Assembly (NCBI GenBank): GCA_019022495.1
Contig: JAFEKR010000010.1
Location: forward strand, 992,001 to 1,056,000
Direction of reading: 5' to 3'
Source of the DNA: Epichloe hybrida
Lineage: Eukaryota; Ascomycota; Sordariomycetes; Hypocreales; Clavicipitaceae
DNA: 64,000 nt
Shown here: piece after piece, positions 1-12,065 of the stretch
Position numbering within the stretch: the first letter of the stretch is position 1
How the letters are laid out: each line of letters begins with the position of its first letter
Notes under the pieces: model-generated
Seen by the model: the letters and a program-made list of their open reading frames with translations, nothing else
What the model was told of the DNA's origin: nothing
The model's database searches: none
Program-made: the position numbers and the translations under genes

Positions 1-612
1 GTGGGTATACGTCAATTTTTGGGGGGTGCTGTGCTCGATTTTCGGAAGGATTAGGGAGGCGAGTGATGAGGTCTGCGAGGATGCGGACGTGGTGCATTCT
101 GCGAGAATAGTCGTCTTGTGCGCGATGCAGGAGCTGGGGACTGCATGTTAGGAATGGTCGTCTTTGAATGTCTGCCTGGTGGGAATGAATGCTTACTAGA
201 GAAGCGGCGTGGCCGGCGATGAAGAGGACGCCATCTTTGTGTGAACGAGGCGTTTAGTTCCGAATAGAGTATGCAAGAAAAACGATGGTGGTTTTCTAGA
301 TGGATGGCGACAATACCTCCAAGATGAGTTCAAAAAAAATAGGGTTGGATCACGATGTCGCAAGACGAAGGTAGGTGGTGTATGAAGCTTTGTTGAATGA
401 AATATGGGGAAAGTTTACGAGCCACCCGACGTCACGATGTCTACTCCGCCGTTATTGGGGTGGGACCCTGGTGATGTGGGGCGTGGCAGCAGCTTTGTTT
501 ACATACGGAAGGTTAAGCCGCATCACGTGATGCAGCCTTTTTTTTTTTTTTTTGGTCACCGATAGCAAGATTGCCAACAAAGGGGAGGCCTTTCATGGAG
601 TGCAGATGGAAG
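1..612. promoter_or_regulatory. Upstream region of the SUV3 gene; no gene seen
   Basis: No open frame here looks coding on either strand. The stretch holds the presumed promoter of the helicase gene that starts at 713. Two things stand out: a 12-bp perfect palindrome CATCACGTGATG at 521-532 with an E-box (CACGTG) at its centre, and a poly-T run just after it at about 539-554. Nothing else could be assigned. Confidence 0.6.
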
Positions 613-712
613 CGTGAAGTTGAGGATTTTGGGAAACCATTCTGATTTGAATTCGACTCAACGTTCTAGTGGTATAGGACAGAATGCTTCCGAACCCGTA
701 TTACCAGGGGTC

Positions 713-3047
713 ATGAAGTTTCTATCCCGCACCGTGGCTTTCAGAGCCATTCGTGTCCACACCGGGGGGACTCATTGCCGTGCTTTGTCGACCAACGCAC
801 CTACAAAACAGGATTCGCCAAAGAAGAAGAGGGCCGAACCTAAGCAGTTGTCCTTGTCAAAGAGCGCCGCGAAGGGACGCTTTGTTTCCAAGCCATTACA
901 GAAGTTAGCCGTGCGCGCGAGAGCGGGTTCAGTGAGTCTACACATCTTGTGAAGCTTGATGCACCAGCTGCTCTCATATCTAACGTATACATGCTCAGGT
1001 TAGTCAGGGTCACGACCCGAAAGCTAGGCTGAGGCTTGACGTTGGTAAGAAGTACAGTGGCCGACATGGCGTATTTCGGTCAACAGTCTTGCATCGCCTG
1101 CAAGTTGTGTTGAACAATCTTGCAGCATCACAGCAGCCGGTATTCGGCATGGACGATGATGAATTGAGTCGGCAAGCGGCCCTTTTCATGAATGCCATTG
1201 ACCATGCATTTCTTCTGGCGGAGCAAAAACTCACTCGGCGCGACAAGAACCCCTTGTTTTGGAACCTGCGAGACGCTTTCATTACGCGAGACATCAAGGG
1301 CCTCACAAAAGAATTACAGTACTCGTTCCAGTCCTTCATGGTTCGACAGAACTCCTCCAAAGAACTCGAAGATAGCCAACAGCGTCTTCTAGACTTCAGG
1401 TTTCCCTACGAATGGTTTCCGGCTACCCGAACCATGCAGCGAACCATTCATGTCCATGTTGGGCCGACAAACTCCGGGAAGACGTACAATGCGCTCAAGG
1501 CGCTGGAGAACTCTAGGATGGGCGTATATGCTGGCCCTCTTCGGCTGCTGGCCACCGAGGTTTATCAGCGACTCAAGGCCAAAGGTCGACCTTGCGCTCT
1601 CATCACTGGCGAGGAAGTACGCATCCCCGAAGATACTGACCAGTACTTCTCCAGCTGTACAGTGGAAATGGTTCCTCTGAATACACAATTCGACGTTGCC
1701 GTAATTGATGAGATCCAGATGATTGCTGATCCTGAACGAGGTAACGCATGGACTACCGCGTTGTTGGGCGTGCAAGCTAAGGAGGTCCATCTCTGCGGCG
1801 AGGATCGAACTGTCACCCTCCTGCAGGCTCTTTGTGCTAGTATCGGTGATGAATGTGTTGTGCATCGATACGAGCGACTAAGCCCTCTGCAGACGATGGA
1901 ATCTGCTATCGAGGGTGACTACAACAAATTACAGAAGGGCGATGCCATTGTCGCCTTTAGCCGCCCGTCTCTTCACGTGCTGAAGCGCAATATTGAGACT
2001 AAAACGGGACGACGATGCGCGATCATCTATGGCTCACTCCCACCTGAGGTTCGGGTACAACAGGCAGCATTATTCAACGATCCCGACAACGACTACGACT
2101 TTGTTGTTGCCAGCGACGCGATTGGCATGGGACTCAACTTGGAGATTAGACGTGTTGTGTTGGAGTCGGTGACCAAGTTTGACGGCAATCAAAACAGATC
2201 CCTTTCCTATCCCGAGATCAAGCAAATCGGTGGCAGAGCAGGCAGATATAGAAGCGCCCAGAATGCATCAGCAAGCGCCGAGGGAGTCGAGGAAGAAAAA
2301 ATCGGCTTGGTGACGACTATGGACCAAGCGGATCTTCGGAATGTCCGCCTTGCCTTTCAGAAGAAAGTGGACGACATTAGCTGCGCCAGTATTCAACCTC
2401 CCGCGGGTATTGTAGAAAGATTTGCTTCTTATTTCCCACCGGACACGCCGCTGTCATTCATCCTGATGCGCATCAAGGCTGCCGCAAAAGTCAGTTCGCG
2501 GTATAGGCTCACAGTCAGTAGCGACGCTCTCGAGATTGCCGACATCATCCAAGATCTTCCACTCACCATCTACGATCGTCTCACATTCTGCCATCTCCCC
2601 GTTGCCCTGAGAGCCGAAGGAGCCGTGGATGTGCTCCGTGCGCTTGCGCGCGTGGTTGCCAGTAATGCGACGGGCGATCTTCTCGATATCAAGGAAATCC
2701 CACTCGAGTTTCTAGATGTCAAATTTGAGGACTTCAAGGGCGGGTCTAACGAATACTTGTACAAGCTCGAGTCGCTGCACGTAGCGATTAATCAATATGT
2801 TTGGCTGTCGTATCGATATGTCGGCATGTTCAGAAGTCAAGCGCTGGCGTTTCACGTGCGGCAGCTGGTGGAAGAAAGGCTCATCTCTACCTTGAATCGT
2901 CTCGATTTCACCGAAGAACAGCTCGAGCATAAAAGAAAGCACAAGAGATTGCAGGCGCGTTCTCGCAATATGACCAAAAAGGCGCTGGGAGAAGATGAGA
3001 CAGATAAGGCTAATCAAGACGGTACCAATGCTTCTACGTCTAGATAG
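713..3047 (+). CDS. SUV3: Mitochondrial ATP-dependent RNA helicase SUV3
   Basis: Two exons, 713-931 and 999-3047, give about 755 residues. The intron has a GTGAGT donor, a TCTAAC branch and a CAG acceptor; an alternative AG nine bases further on keeps the same frame. The ATG at 713 is preferred to the in-frame one at 614 because it begins a basic, hydroxylated presequence (MKFLSRTVAFRAIRVH) typical of mitochondrial import. Seen in the protein: Walker A GPTNSGKT at about 228-235, the DEIQ Walker B box at about 310-313, VVASDAIGMGLNLEIRRVV, and motif VI GGRAGR at about 484-489. This spacing is that of SUV3, the helicase subunit of the mitochondrial RNA degradosome, which unwinds RNA for an exoribonuclease. 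The C-terminus is lysine/arginine rich. Its 3' end faces the ABC transporter gene. Confidence 0.93.
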
Positions 3048-3545
3048 CAGGAGAATGGAAGAGAAGCCGTCGAGACGGGGCGCGAATCAGGCTGCACCGT
3101 GAATCTTCTTGACTATATGGGTATGCGACGCGCGCAAACTGTACGATACGGGGTTAGGAAGACCATGTGTCATGTTGGCGTTTGGGTAAAGGTTATGCGT
3201 ACTCAGCACGGTATAGACTCGCCAGATTGGCTTTGTGATAGTACAATATTCATCGTTCTCCTCTTGGCCAGCGGTGGCAAATGAGCCACAGACCAGACTA
3301 GCAGAAAGCCATGGAAACCACGCTCTGGTTTCCGTCCCCATCCACAGTATACGTAAAAGTCAAGTCTTAGATGATGTGTTTGCTTATTGCCCTGAGATGG
3401 GTTTGGGAGTTGTGGCTTTGTCGTTTGGCCTGGTCATGTCATTGGTGTAGATGTAGATGCGATGGGCTGTCAAAAATGACGACGATTCGTGCACGGATAG
3501 AAGAAGTCTTCAAGACTGAATTTTAGCAATGTCCATGTATATATT
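3048..3545. other. Intergenic, between convergent genes
   Basis: The 3' flanks of the SUV3 gene (+) and the ABC transporter gene (-) meet here. Short open frames occur on both strands, but none has a recognisable domain or plausible coding composition. I see only 3' UTR-like sequence. Confidence 0.6.
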
Positions 3546-6500
3546 CTAAACATGTCTATATGAATCCCCCGCGCCCGAAACAGACACGACACGTCCGTCG
3601 TCAATCTCCACCACAACATCCGATCTTGTCAGAATCTCCGGCCGATGTGAAACCGAAATCACAGTGCAACCGGAGAAGAAATCATCCAGCACCATATGCA
3701 TCGCCTCTGCCGTCTCGAAATCTATTGAGCTCGTGGCTTCGTCGATGAATAAGATGTTGCTATCGTATTCAAGCTTGTGCAGAGCCGCCCGCGCAATGGC
3801 CAGCAGCTGTTTCTGGCCATGAGAAAAGCCCATGTCCGCGAGTGGCGCGTCAAGACCACCCCTAGCCTCGATATGGCCCAGCATTCCTACTCGTTCGAGG
3901 ACCTCAATGATGACCACTTCATGCAGCTGGTCAATCACCTTGTTCCTGGTTGACGGGAGCAGGTTGTGGCGCATAGTCCCGGGAAGCTCCACAAAGTCCT
4001 GGGAGATTACAGTGATTAGAGATCGGAGATATTGTCGCGGGATTTGCGACAAGTGTACGCCGTCGATCATGATCGTGCCCGAGTAGTCGAGGAAATTTAA
4101 AAGAGTCAGAATGAGGGAGCTCTTTCCACTGTTGTCAAGACTCGTCAGTCACCACGGGTACGTCGGGACAAGGTTCGAGACAGTCTGCAAAAATACGAAG
4201 AAAGATGGCAATAATCACCTTCCAGTTCGCCCAATGACTGCGATCTTTTGACCAGCCTTGATGTCCAGATTGACGTTCTTCAGCGCGACTTTGGGCGGCG
4301 AATCCGGCGTACTGGCACGGAGTGAGGTTGTCAGTATCGGGAACCGTTCATCACCTGTCGAATGGCAGCATTCGCGAAATGTGTGAAGCACTGGGAACTG
4401 ACCTATATGTTGCCGTCACGTCCAGTAGTTGTATTGCCCCGTGCTTGAGGCAGCCGGGCGGCAGAGAGAAATCATCCGAGTCTTGCTCCACGGGGGTCTG
4501 CTCAGTGTGATAACGTATACGCGCAATGGCGCCAAGAGATGTCTCTACGCCAATCCAGACATCAATCAAATCGCTCATCTGCTGCCCAAAGTTGATAAGG
4601 ACCAGGAGAGCCAGGCCCAAGGAGTTCTGCGTCGTCCTGTCTCTGAAGCAAAGCGCAATTGAGACCAGAAAGGTGGCAACTCCAAGCACGGATAGTTCCA
4701 AAACGAGGTTGAGCCATCGTTGAATACAAAACATGTAATAGAATGGTTTCTGTGAGTAGTCGAGAAAATGCAGACCCTGTGATAGGTATTGCAAATGCCA
4801 TCCAAAACTACGAATGTGTAAGAGGCCCGTACTTATCTCAGTAAAGTGGGCATAAAGAGGCGTTTTTGCATCTAGATCTAGATGTCTCATCTGTCGCGAG
4901 GTTCGCAGGTAAAAGTACTGAATCAGATAGAAAGAGCCAAAGGTAAAAGGAATAAATGCAGCAGCATAGCTTGCACCAGATGAAATGACACCGACATCCG
5001 TGAGAACGAGGCCGCCAACTGTAGGAAATCGTGAGCCTTTTCGCAACAGTCATGTCATCCATTGCATGAGAGATGGCACGTACGGTAGACAAAAACATAG
5101 AGCGCCAGAGGTAAATCCTGGCTGACTGAACTCATATCTTGGCTGAATCTAAAGGGCGGTCAGGGAAAAAAAAAAGCATTATGCAAGAGCAGACGATGGC
5201 AACCCACAGATTGAGAAGTGATGCAGAGCTGGTTGAAGATAGCCAAGACATCGAAGATCTAATCCATCCTAGTTAGATAAGATGCGCGAAATAACATTTG
5301 TTGTTGACATGGGGGTTTTAGCGCCGTTACCTCATGACAGTGTCGAGAAGTCTGTGGTGTAGGGTTTCTGAAGAGTCGGGCACGACTCTGAAGTAGTATG
5401 CACTACGACGATTTCATGAGCTTAAGGATAGTGAAGACGAGAGATATAGACAGGTCATACTAAAGGGTGAGTCCGCTGAACAAACAATTTGAGACGCCGA
5501 TGAGAACGTAGCCTAAAAGATAAAGTTTGTTTCCTCGCGCAACGTCCAGCCAGATTCGAACGTAAATATCTGTGGTCATGATCAGCTTGCAGAAACTAAA
5601 AAGTACATAAAGAGAGAGGAATGAAAGAATGAAAGAGGCCGGGATCGGAACGGGGGGGCATTGGCTGGAATCGACTAACCAGGTAGCCTCTCTGTGACGG
5701 CGGCCAACAGCAACGTCACAAGCCAAAAAGTCCAGTTCAATTTAGAGGTCGAAGCAAGGTAATATGTGTACAGACCAGCGTCTCCTTGTTTACGTGAATG
5801 CGACCTGTCATCCAACATGGGGTCGTTTTCGACTTGAGCAGTCATCATCTCCACAGGAATGTCAATATCGTTTGCTGCATATTGTGTCTTGTCGGCAATC
5901 AGCTCTCGAAGTCGGTTTTGGGTTTGCAGTGCGCCAGCTCCATTTGTGAGGCACGAGACAGAGCCCCCATCGTCTACCAGGATGATTCGATCGGCTGCCT
6001 TGGCGTAATCCGCTTTGGTATATCCTTTTTTAGCTGTACATGAAGACAAAAGGGGAAAAGTATCAAGACAACAAATACACATACCCGTGTGGGTGGTCAT
6101 GATGACTGTGCTTCCGTACCGCTTGAGTAACCCTTCTGGTGCCAGCAGACGATGAAAAATCGCGTCTGCTGTGCTTTGATCTAGAGCACTGAAAACATTA
6201 TCGAGTACCAGCAAAGTAGCTCTCGAGTAAATGGCTCTCGCGAGTGCCTGGTCAAGGAGGTATTAGACGGTGCTCTGGCGAGCTCATTTCAGTGAAAAGA
6301 CTGCGCTTACAATTCTCTGTCGTTGTCCACCGCTCAAGTTAGTGCCATTGTTACCAGCGCTGGTTTTATCTCCATTAGGAAGTTGTTCCATGTCTTTGCT
6401 TAAGAGACACGCACTAAGCACTGTCTCGTACCAATCTCGGTCATACTGACAGTCACCCACAATATTGTCCCGAATGGTGATATTCCTCAACCAGGGACTT

Positions 6501-8973
6501 TGATCGCAGTAGGCGATTTGACGTTGTTCAACATACACAAGTCCGTGAGTGACGTTAACTTCGCCGAGAATCGCTCTTAGTAAAGTCGTTTTGCCAGATC
6601 CGGTGTGGCCCAAGACCAAAGCAATCTCTGACCGAGAAATGGAAAAATTCACATTTTTGAGCACTGGATCTGTTTCTGATCTTACCGCAACGGACACGTC
6701 GACAAAAACAACTGGCGGTTGCGGCAATTGCAGCTCAATTGATGGTTTATCAAGTGACATAACAGACAAGTGGGATGAGTGCCGTATTTTTTCTATTTCG
6801 CCACCTTTGTTGCTGTTACGTAGAACCAAGTCGCTGATGGTCTCCCTTTCATCTCGCCGTTCATCGAGAAGAAGATAGGCTTCGATTCGTTGAAAGCATC
6901 CTAGAATTGAGGCGAACAGGGTATAGGAAACCATCAATCGATGCATAGGAGACAAGGTCAAAGCGATAAAGGCCAAGGTTGTATACACCTGATCGGGCTC
7001 CAAGCCATTTGTAAACTTGGTCCAAAAGAGGGCCGCCGTGATGATGAGGATTGGTGTCAGCGCATGGCAAAATATGTCTAAGACCACAATTAGTTGAGCG
7101 TCGACAGAGCAAGGGGGGAGGGAAGAACAAGACGATGAAGGCAGGCAGGCAGGCAGGCAGGCAGGGAATTGCGATAAACTGCCAAAGTACGAACCCGCTG
7201 ACTTTAAAATGACATATAAAACCCTAAACGCGCGAGAATGAGCCATCTCCGATTCTCGAAGTTCTTGAAGCATGTCCACTACAACCGGTCCGAGGCCACT
7301 TATTCTGATGCTTTTGATCTGCTCAAGGACGCGCGAGGTGACCGATACTCTTTGCTCGACCAGTTTATTCCATCTGGCCCGCGCAGGGCTCATCTGTTTG
7401 CCGATAGTGAGCCCGCAAACTGTTGCAACTAGGTCATGTTAATGGAGACCCATTCAGATAGCGACAGAGAGGAAACAGCTGGGAGTTCGAAGCTTACTGA
7501 GACCAGGAAACACGACCAAAAAGCTAGCCGCACCAACTTTCGTGGAAAGAAAGTAAACGCCAAGACTAAACTCAATGAGGCTGGCCCAAATCTCATGAAA
7601 TCTGGGCAACCCCGTTGCAAGTCCCTCGACATCGGTACTCATGAGTGTGATAGCAGCAGATTCCTGAGCATGCAGCTGACTTATAGCCAGGTTCTTTTGT
7701 AAAATCTCCGCCACAAGTACTCCACGGAGGCGGGTAATGAGGCGATAGTTCATGTGGTTGTATCCAGCCTTGGTGATCTAAAATTAGGCACCAGCATCAG
7801 TATCAGAGAACTTGTCGCAAATCATGTGGGGTTTCATACCGCTAGACCAGCATATACTAGTATCGTGGCTCCAATTAACCCATTTCGAACGCTGGGGGAA
7901 GGATGTTCCTCGCCTAGATAATTGACAACACATCGTAACAGAAACGGTTGACCGAATATGAATGCAGTATGCAGTAGTCTTGGGATGACGACGGAAAAGA
8001 AAGACCAAAAAAGGGTGTAGAATGATGCCATGATCAAAGGATAGGATGAGTTTCTGTCTGCCTGAAATCAGCGCTGCCATTGATTTAGAACAGAAGAGGT
8101 GGGGAGTGAGCGGTGGTGAGGAAGGCGTACATTTTCTCCAATTGGGCTCAAACTTTGCGGTCAGATTCTCCGAGGCGAAGTCGACGCCCAAGTGGCCTAG
8201 ATGATCGACTTGCAAGACACGACGAAACCCGAGAAGCAACGTTGAATTGAGCCACAGGAAGAGTGATCGGTTCCAGAACCCACTGGCTCCTTCTTTGCTC
8301 AGAGATGTTCGAAGAGCAGTATCTTTGATATACTTTCTCTTAGGGATTTCTTCTAGTACCAAGACCACGAACTTTATAGTAGCTATAGCTACCGTTATGC
8401 CGCCAACTACCTGTAGGCCGGACCGCAACAGGTATGAGCGAACCTTGACGATATCTAATAGTATCGTCAGGCCAAGATATAAGCTGAGAAAGGCCGATGA
8501 TTGAAGAGAGCGGCGATGCTCGAAATTGACAACCGCAATAATACAGATTGCCGCAATACAACCTAGCGAAGAGGCGGCAAGAGATGCAACTGAGCGATAA
8601 GCCGGCAACGTTGCCCACAGGGTGAGACTAGCAACTTCGACACCCAGAAGGGCTCCAGTGGCAGCCTGCGTGTATCAACTACGCGTTAGTCAAGACCCAA
8701 GGCTCAAGACGCTCATCAAATTGGCATGTGGTGGTGCTGGTGACTGACAAGCTTCGCCCAGGAGAGAGGGCCGCCGCCAGAAACGTAAGCTGGCGATTTC
8801 AGGTAATGGAACAAGTAGAATGGAGATGCGACAATCAAGAGGGTTGCTGGCAGGACCGTTAAGATGGCGTGCTCGAAGAGTAGAGTGAGGTCAAATTGGG
8901 AAGACAGCTGCGCTCCGAAAACCAGGTCCGATGCCATGGCGATCAATCTCAGCACGGCCTCCTTCATCGTCAT
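3546..8973 (-). CDS. Full-length ABC transporter, ABCC (MRP) type
   Basis: Fifteen exons join in frame: 8973-8749, 8665-8131, 8057-7840, 7777-7498, 7419-7180, 7077-6311, 6247-6085, 6033-5680, 5569-5461, 5402-5331, 5258-5208, 5148-5084, 5018-4403, 4311-4219, 4128-3546. They give about 1456 residues, the usual length of a fungal ABCC pump. An N-terminal TMD0-like membrane region precedes TMD1. NBD1 has Walker A GHTGSGKT (about 655), LSGGQRQRI (about 746), Walker B TLLVLDNVFSALD and H-loop TTHT. TMD2 follows, then NBD2 with GRTGSGKSSL (about 1256), FSHGQKQLLAIARA, LFIDEATSSID and SVSHR. The intron between 7180 and 7077 is a multiple of three and open, but it encodes a low-complexity Pro/Cys stretch over a GCAG repeat, so I treat it as intron. 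The protein should export amphipathic compounds or conjugates. An in-frame start at 8937 is also possible. Confidence 0.9.
7141..7165. repeat. GCAG tetranucleotide repeat in an ABC transporter intron
   Basis: About six units of GCAG (CTGC on the gene strand) lie in the intron between exons 5 and 6 of the ABC transporter. The intron is 102 bp, a multiple of three, and has no stop codon in the frame of its neighbours. If it were retained the protein would still be full length, with an extra Cys/Pro-rich loop inside the membrane domain. Confidence 0.8.
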
Positions 8974-9776
8974 CGTCTCGATGCAGATATTTTGAAGCTA
9001 GCTTTGCGCCCAGCCCAATTTGCGAGAGCCAACAAGGTCTGGGAGGCGGCTGCGGATGAGAGCGACAGGCAGGCGAACAAGGGCAGACGGTTAGTGGACG
9101 ATACGGATGCACCGCGGGAGGCCATTGAAAGAGAACCTGCCGTGAGCTGCTGCCGTAGGGAAAGAGGAGTAAGGAGTTATTACGGAGTAGCTATAATAAG
9201 CGACATGTGGGAAAGCAGATTTGGTCGCGAAGTTGCTGCTTGGTGACAAGGCATCGAGTTCGTCTGTTCCCAGCCAGCTGCAGCCAGCTGCATGGAAACC
9301 AGGGATCCAACAACGACCAGCACCTGCACTCAGCCGTTCTGAGTCCGCATCGCGGGCCACTCAGGCGAGGTCGCAAGGTTGTTAATGGGGCCACCAAAAG
9401 CGGGTCATAGACTGAGTGGACGGAGTATTCCGTTTTAATGATAGCAGGCAATAGCAGGCATATGTAATAATCCGTAGCGGGCAGGTGAAATGGCAGCGGC
9501 TGGGGGCTGGGCGCCTACCTCCGGGAGGGAGAGGTACATACGGAGTACATGTACGTCCGGACTCCGTGCACACAAGTTCTACAAGTTCTAATCCGTACCT
9601 GCAGCATGTATTACCCGGGCACCCACCGAGGCAGGCACGCCGCACGAAGCTTTGAGCCCATCATGTCTTGGCTAAGAACGCATAGAGCCACCGAGCCTGC
9701 CTCGTGTTCGTTTCCCCCGCAGTCAAGCCTTGTTGGTAAACTACTGAATGTGTCTGGTCATACCCGAGTCCCCCCC
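8974..9776. promoter_or_regulatory. Intergenic; ABC transporter promoter side
   Basis: This lies between the start of the ABC transporter and the end of the small secreted-peptide gene. Short ORFs on both strands are low-complexity and unconvincing. The nonamer TACGGAGTA occurs at 9181-9189 and 9539-9547, with a related CGGAGTATTCCG near 9420. A doubled CAGCTGCAGCCAGCTGCA-type stretch is at about 9278-9292. No gene is called. Confidence 0.6.
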
Positions 9777-10083
9777 TCAGCAACTTGTCGAGGATCCATC
9801 CGTGCATGGCTCCCCAAGCACAGCTTTGGCATCGGCGGCCAAAACTTGAGAGTGATAGGCCTTGTCCTTATGGGGGTGCAAAGCAGCAAATGACGCATCA
9901 ACGGCACCGTGAGGGACTGCATTGCGAGAAAGCAAGACATAGCAGTCAGTTGGAGTAGACGCGATGAGTAGATGAGGTTGCACCTCGGTGAATGGGTCTG
10001 GCATACCTACCTGGCTGAGAAACTACCGCCGTCGCGCCGCAGAAGGCGGCAGCTGCCGCTGTGATGGTGATCTGAAAGAGCAT
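9777..10083 (-). CDS. Small secreted peptide, unknown; candidate peptide precursor
   Basis: Exons 10083-10011 and 9916-9777 give 70 residues. The intron has a GTAGGT donor, an AACTGAC branch and a GCAG acceptor. The N-terminus MLFQITITAAAAAFCGATA is a clear signal peptide, probably cleaved around residues 19-23. The mature part is about 47-50 residues with HPHKDK in the middle and a short tail GEPCTDGSSTSC holding two cysteines (62 and 70). I do not recognise the family. The gene is divergent from the UstYa-type gene and shares its promoter, and lies next to an ABC exporter. UstYa enzymes are known to oxidise Kex2-released peptides, so a substrate role is conceivable, but there are no KR sites and no repeated core. 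An unspliced reading (to 10004) is possible but loses the signal peptide. It could also be an effector-like protein. Confidence 0.6.
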
Positions 10084-10090
10084 GTTGGTT

Positions 10091-10174
10091 CCTGATCGAG
10101 TCTTTCTGATCGAGTTTTCCTGATCGAGTCTTCCTGATCGCGTCTTTCTGATCGAGTCTTCCTAATCGAGTCTG
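10091..10174. repeat. Six tandem 14-bp repeats in a divergent promoter
   Basis: Six head-to-tail copies of a 14-bp unit (consensus CCTGATCGAGTCTT) at 10091, 10105, 10119, 10133, 10147 and 10161, with one to three changes per unit. The array ends 8 bp before the start codon of the small secreted-peptide gene, inside the promoter shared with the UstYa-type gene. Repeated CGAGTC/GATC cores could be a regulator-binding cluster or a 5' leader structure; the sequence alone does not say which. Confidence 0.9.
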
Positions 10175-10641
10175 GCAGAAGGGGGGAAAAAAAAAAAGGT
10201 GAGAAAAGTTAGATGGATTGAGGGAAAATGAGACGCGATACGAGAGAGAGAGAGAGACGAATGAGTCCGAAGCTTGATGGCGACGGAAGTGGGTGGGGAT
10301 GGACAGAGGGGAAGGGACAAACAGAAAATATTAATCCCAGGGAAACCCCACGCGTACCTGCTTTTTCATTGTTGATGTCGACTGAATTGAACCTCAACTT
10401 TCTTCTCCCAACAAGTCGACGGCAAAACCCCAACTTTATCCACTCAAACCGTCTGGTATGTACATCTGTCTCCACCACCCTCACAATACCAGGCTCTCCT
10501 CAAATGCCCTGGCCCGACGGAGAGTACAAGAGCCTGGTGCAGTCAAGGTCAGCAGTGGATCGTCATTCTGTCCTCTTGTGCAGAGACTTCTAAATATAAA
10601 TAACAAGAAGGAATAAAAAAACCTGCCAACCGCCCTGTGAG
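10175..10641. promoter_or_regulatory. Divergent promoter of the peptide and UstYa-type genes
   Basis: This is the rest of the 558-bp gap between the two divergent start codons. It contains a poly-A run at about 10189, a GA dinucleotide repeat at about 10243-10257, a C/T-rich leader-like stretch at about 10400-10500 and a TATA-like AAATATAAATAA at about 10593-10604, some 40-50 bp before the UstYa-type ATG. The ORF at 10228-10593 has no domain and is not called. Confidence 0.55.
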
Positions 10642-11835
10642 ATGTCCAGAGATAAGGTCCTTTTTGAGCGCCTAGAGTCGAGGGATGGTCAGCCGTGCCA
10701 ATGTGAAACTGTGCCCGTCAACCAACAGTCTTCACGGCGTGGAGAGTTGATCTGGACACAAAAGCAGGCAAAGGCGGCTCTGTTTGGCTGTGTCACTCTC
10801 CTCTTGGCGTCGATATGCATTTCGTTGTCATCTCTGTTGCATTCGAAGCAACCGTCGTCACCATCAGCAATCGAGTGTGCCAAACAGAACTCGCCGTACT
10901 GTAAGTTGCTTCCCACCATGCGGAGACCGGACAGTCCGGACTACCTCTTGGCCGTGGCCAAGTCATAAGTCTTGGGGCTCAGGTGCTGTCATCTTGGACC
11001 CCCTTTTTTTTTTTATTAACTCTTTCATCTCGTTTCTACTTTTAGCACCTCTTTGGGAGGCAGTAGAGTTCTGGGAAGGAGACTTTGAGAACCAGTTCAA
11101 TCACACGTCCATATATCGGGGCCCTCCGACGCTGAAGCGCGAACAGGCATGGGAAGACCTCTGGCTCGGTAGGTTGCTCTTCAAACTCTGCCTTGCAAAA
11201 GCTCAAGGACAAGTCACGCGACTAACTCAGGCTCGAAACGGCATCTAGTTAATCTTATCGGTGTTGATCCAGCAGGGATCGCGGCATTGAACCAGACTAA
11301 CTCGGGGGAAAAAATTGAAGTCATCGGCAGCAATCCGGCCAACCCTACGTACGGTGCTACGCCAGAGGTATTCCATCAACTTCATTGCCTTGTAAGTTGG
11401 CGTTGGAAGAGGGCCCCCCGATGGTTTTGCCCAACGTCTCGTCTCCCCAGAATGCCCCATCATTTCCTATCAGCGGATACAACCACTGTCATGTCAATTT
11501 GGCTAACCTCGGAATCACTCGGACAGAATGTACTGCGCCAATACACTTGGCCACTGCGGATGTATGACGAGTCCTGGGGACGGCTTTATCCCTCACACTT
11601 GAAGCATCGTGTAGGTAGTCGGATGCATGTTGATCACTGCATCGAAACCCTGCGACTGAGTCTGATGTGCTACTCAGACATTACGCCAGTATTTCTGCTC
11701 TACGATGACAGCTTGCCATACGGAAAGGCCGATTTCAATGTCCATCACAAATGCCGCAATTTTCACAAGATTGCGGGATATATGAGGGAAAATGGCCGCA
11801 AAGTGCGCATGAATGTCAATGCAATCAAACAATAG
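10642..11835 (+). CDS. UstYa-family (DUF3328) oxidase
   Basis: Exons 10642-10900, 11046-11168, 11249-11391 and 11527-11835 give about 277 residues; all introns have good donors, and the last two have clear CTAAC branches. After a cytosolic N-terminus there is one membrane span at about 46-66, then the luminal domain SPLWEAVEFW...GPPTLKREQAWEDLW. The two family signatures are present: HQLHCL at about 170-175 and HVDHC at about 209-213, the HxxHC pair thought to bind metal. UstYa/UstYb-type proteins carry out oxidative cyclisation or hydroxylation/halogenation steps in dikaritin RiPPs (ustiloxin, phomopsin, asperipin) and in cyclochlorotine synthesis. Neighbours are a divergent secreted peptide gene, an ABC pump and an MFS pump, a setting that fits a secondary-metabolite locus. 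Confidence 0.88.
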
Positions 11836-12065
11836 ATGTTGATTGGCATCAGACAAACTCCATGACACGCTGTTATGTGTTTCGAGTCCCGTCGGTAGGC
11901 TTGAGGGATGGGCGGAGAGGCATTTGTTGGTTGTGCGGATTTTGGCCATGAAAGAGAAAGAATTGTCTCGCTAAGCGTCTAGATTTGGCGGCATGCAGTG
12001 GCGCCCCTCACTCTTGCATTAGTGAATACATATGTATAGTGAATAGTGAGTGGAGCTTGTTTGTG
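11836..12065. other. 3' flank of the UstYa-type gene
   Basis: Short downstream region between the UstYa-type stop codon and the inverted-repeat element. No gene or RNA was recognised. Confidence 0.5.

Noticed and set aside
3087..3341. 84-codon minus-strand frame after SUV3
   Set aside because: Sits between convergent genes with no features; most likely 3' UTR.
10228..10593. 121-codon plus-strand frame upstream of the UstYa-type gene
   Set aside because: Starts in a GA repeat and runs through C/T-rich promoter-like sequence; reads as leader DNA.
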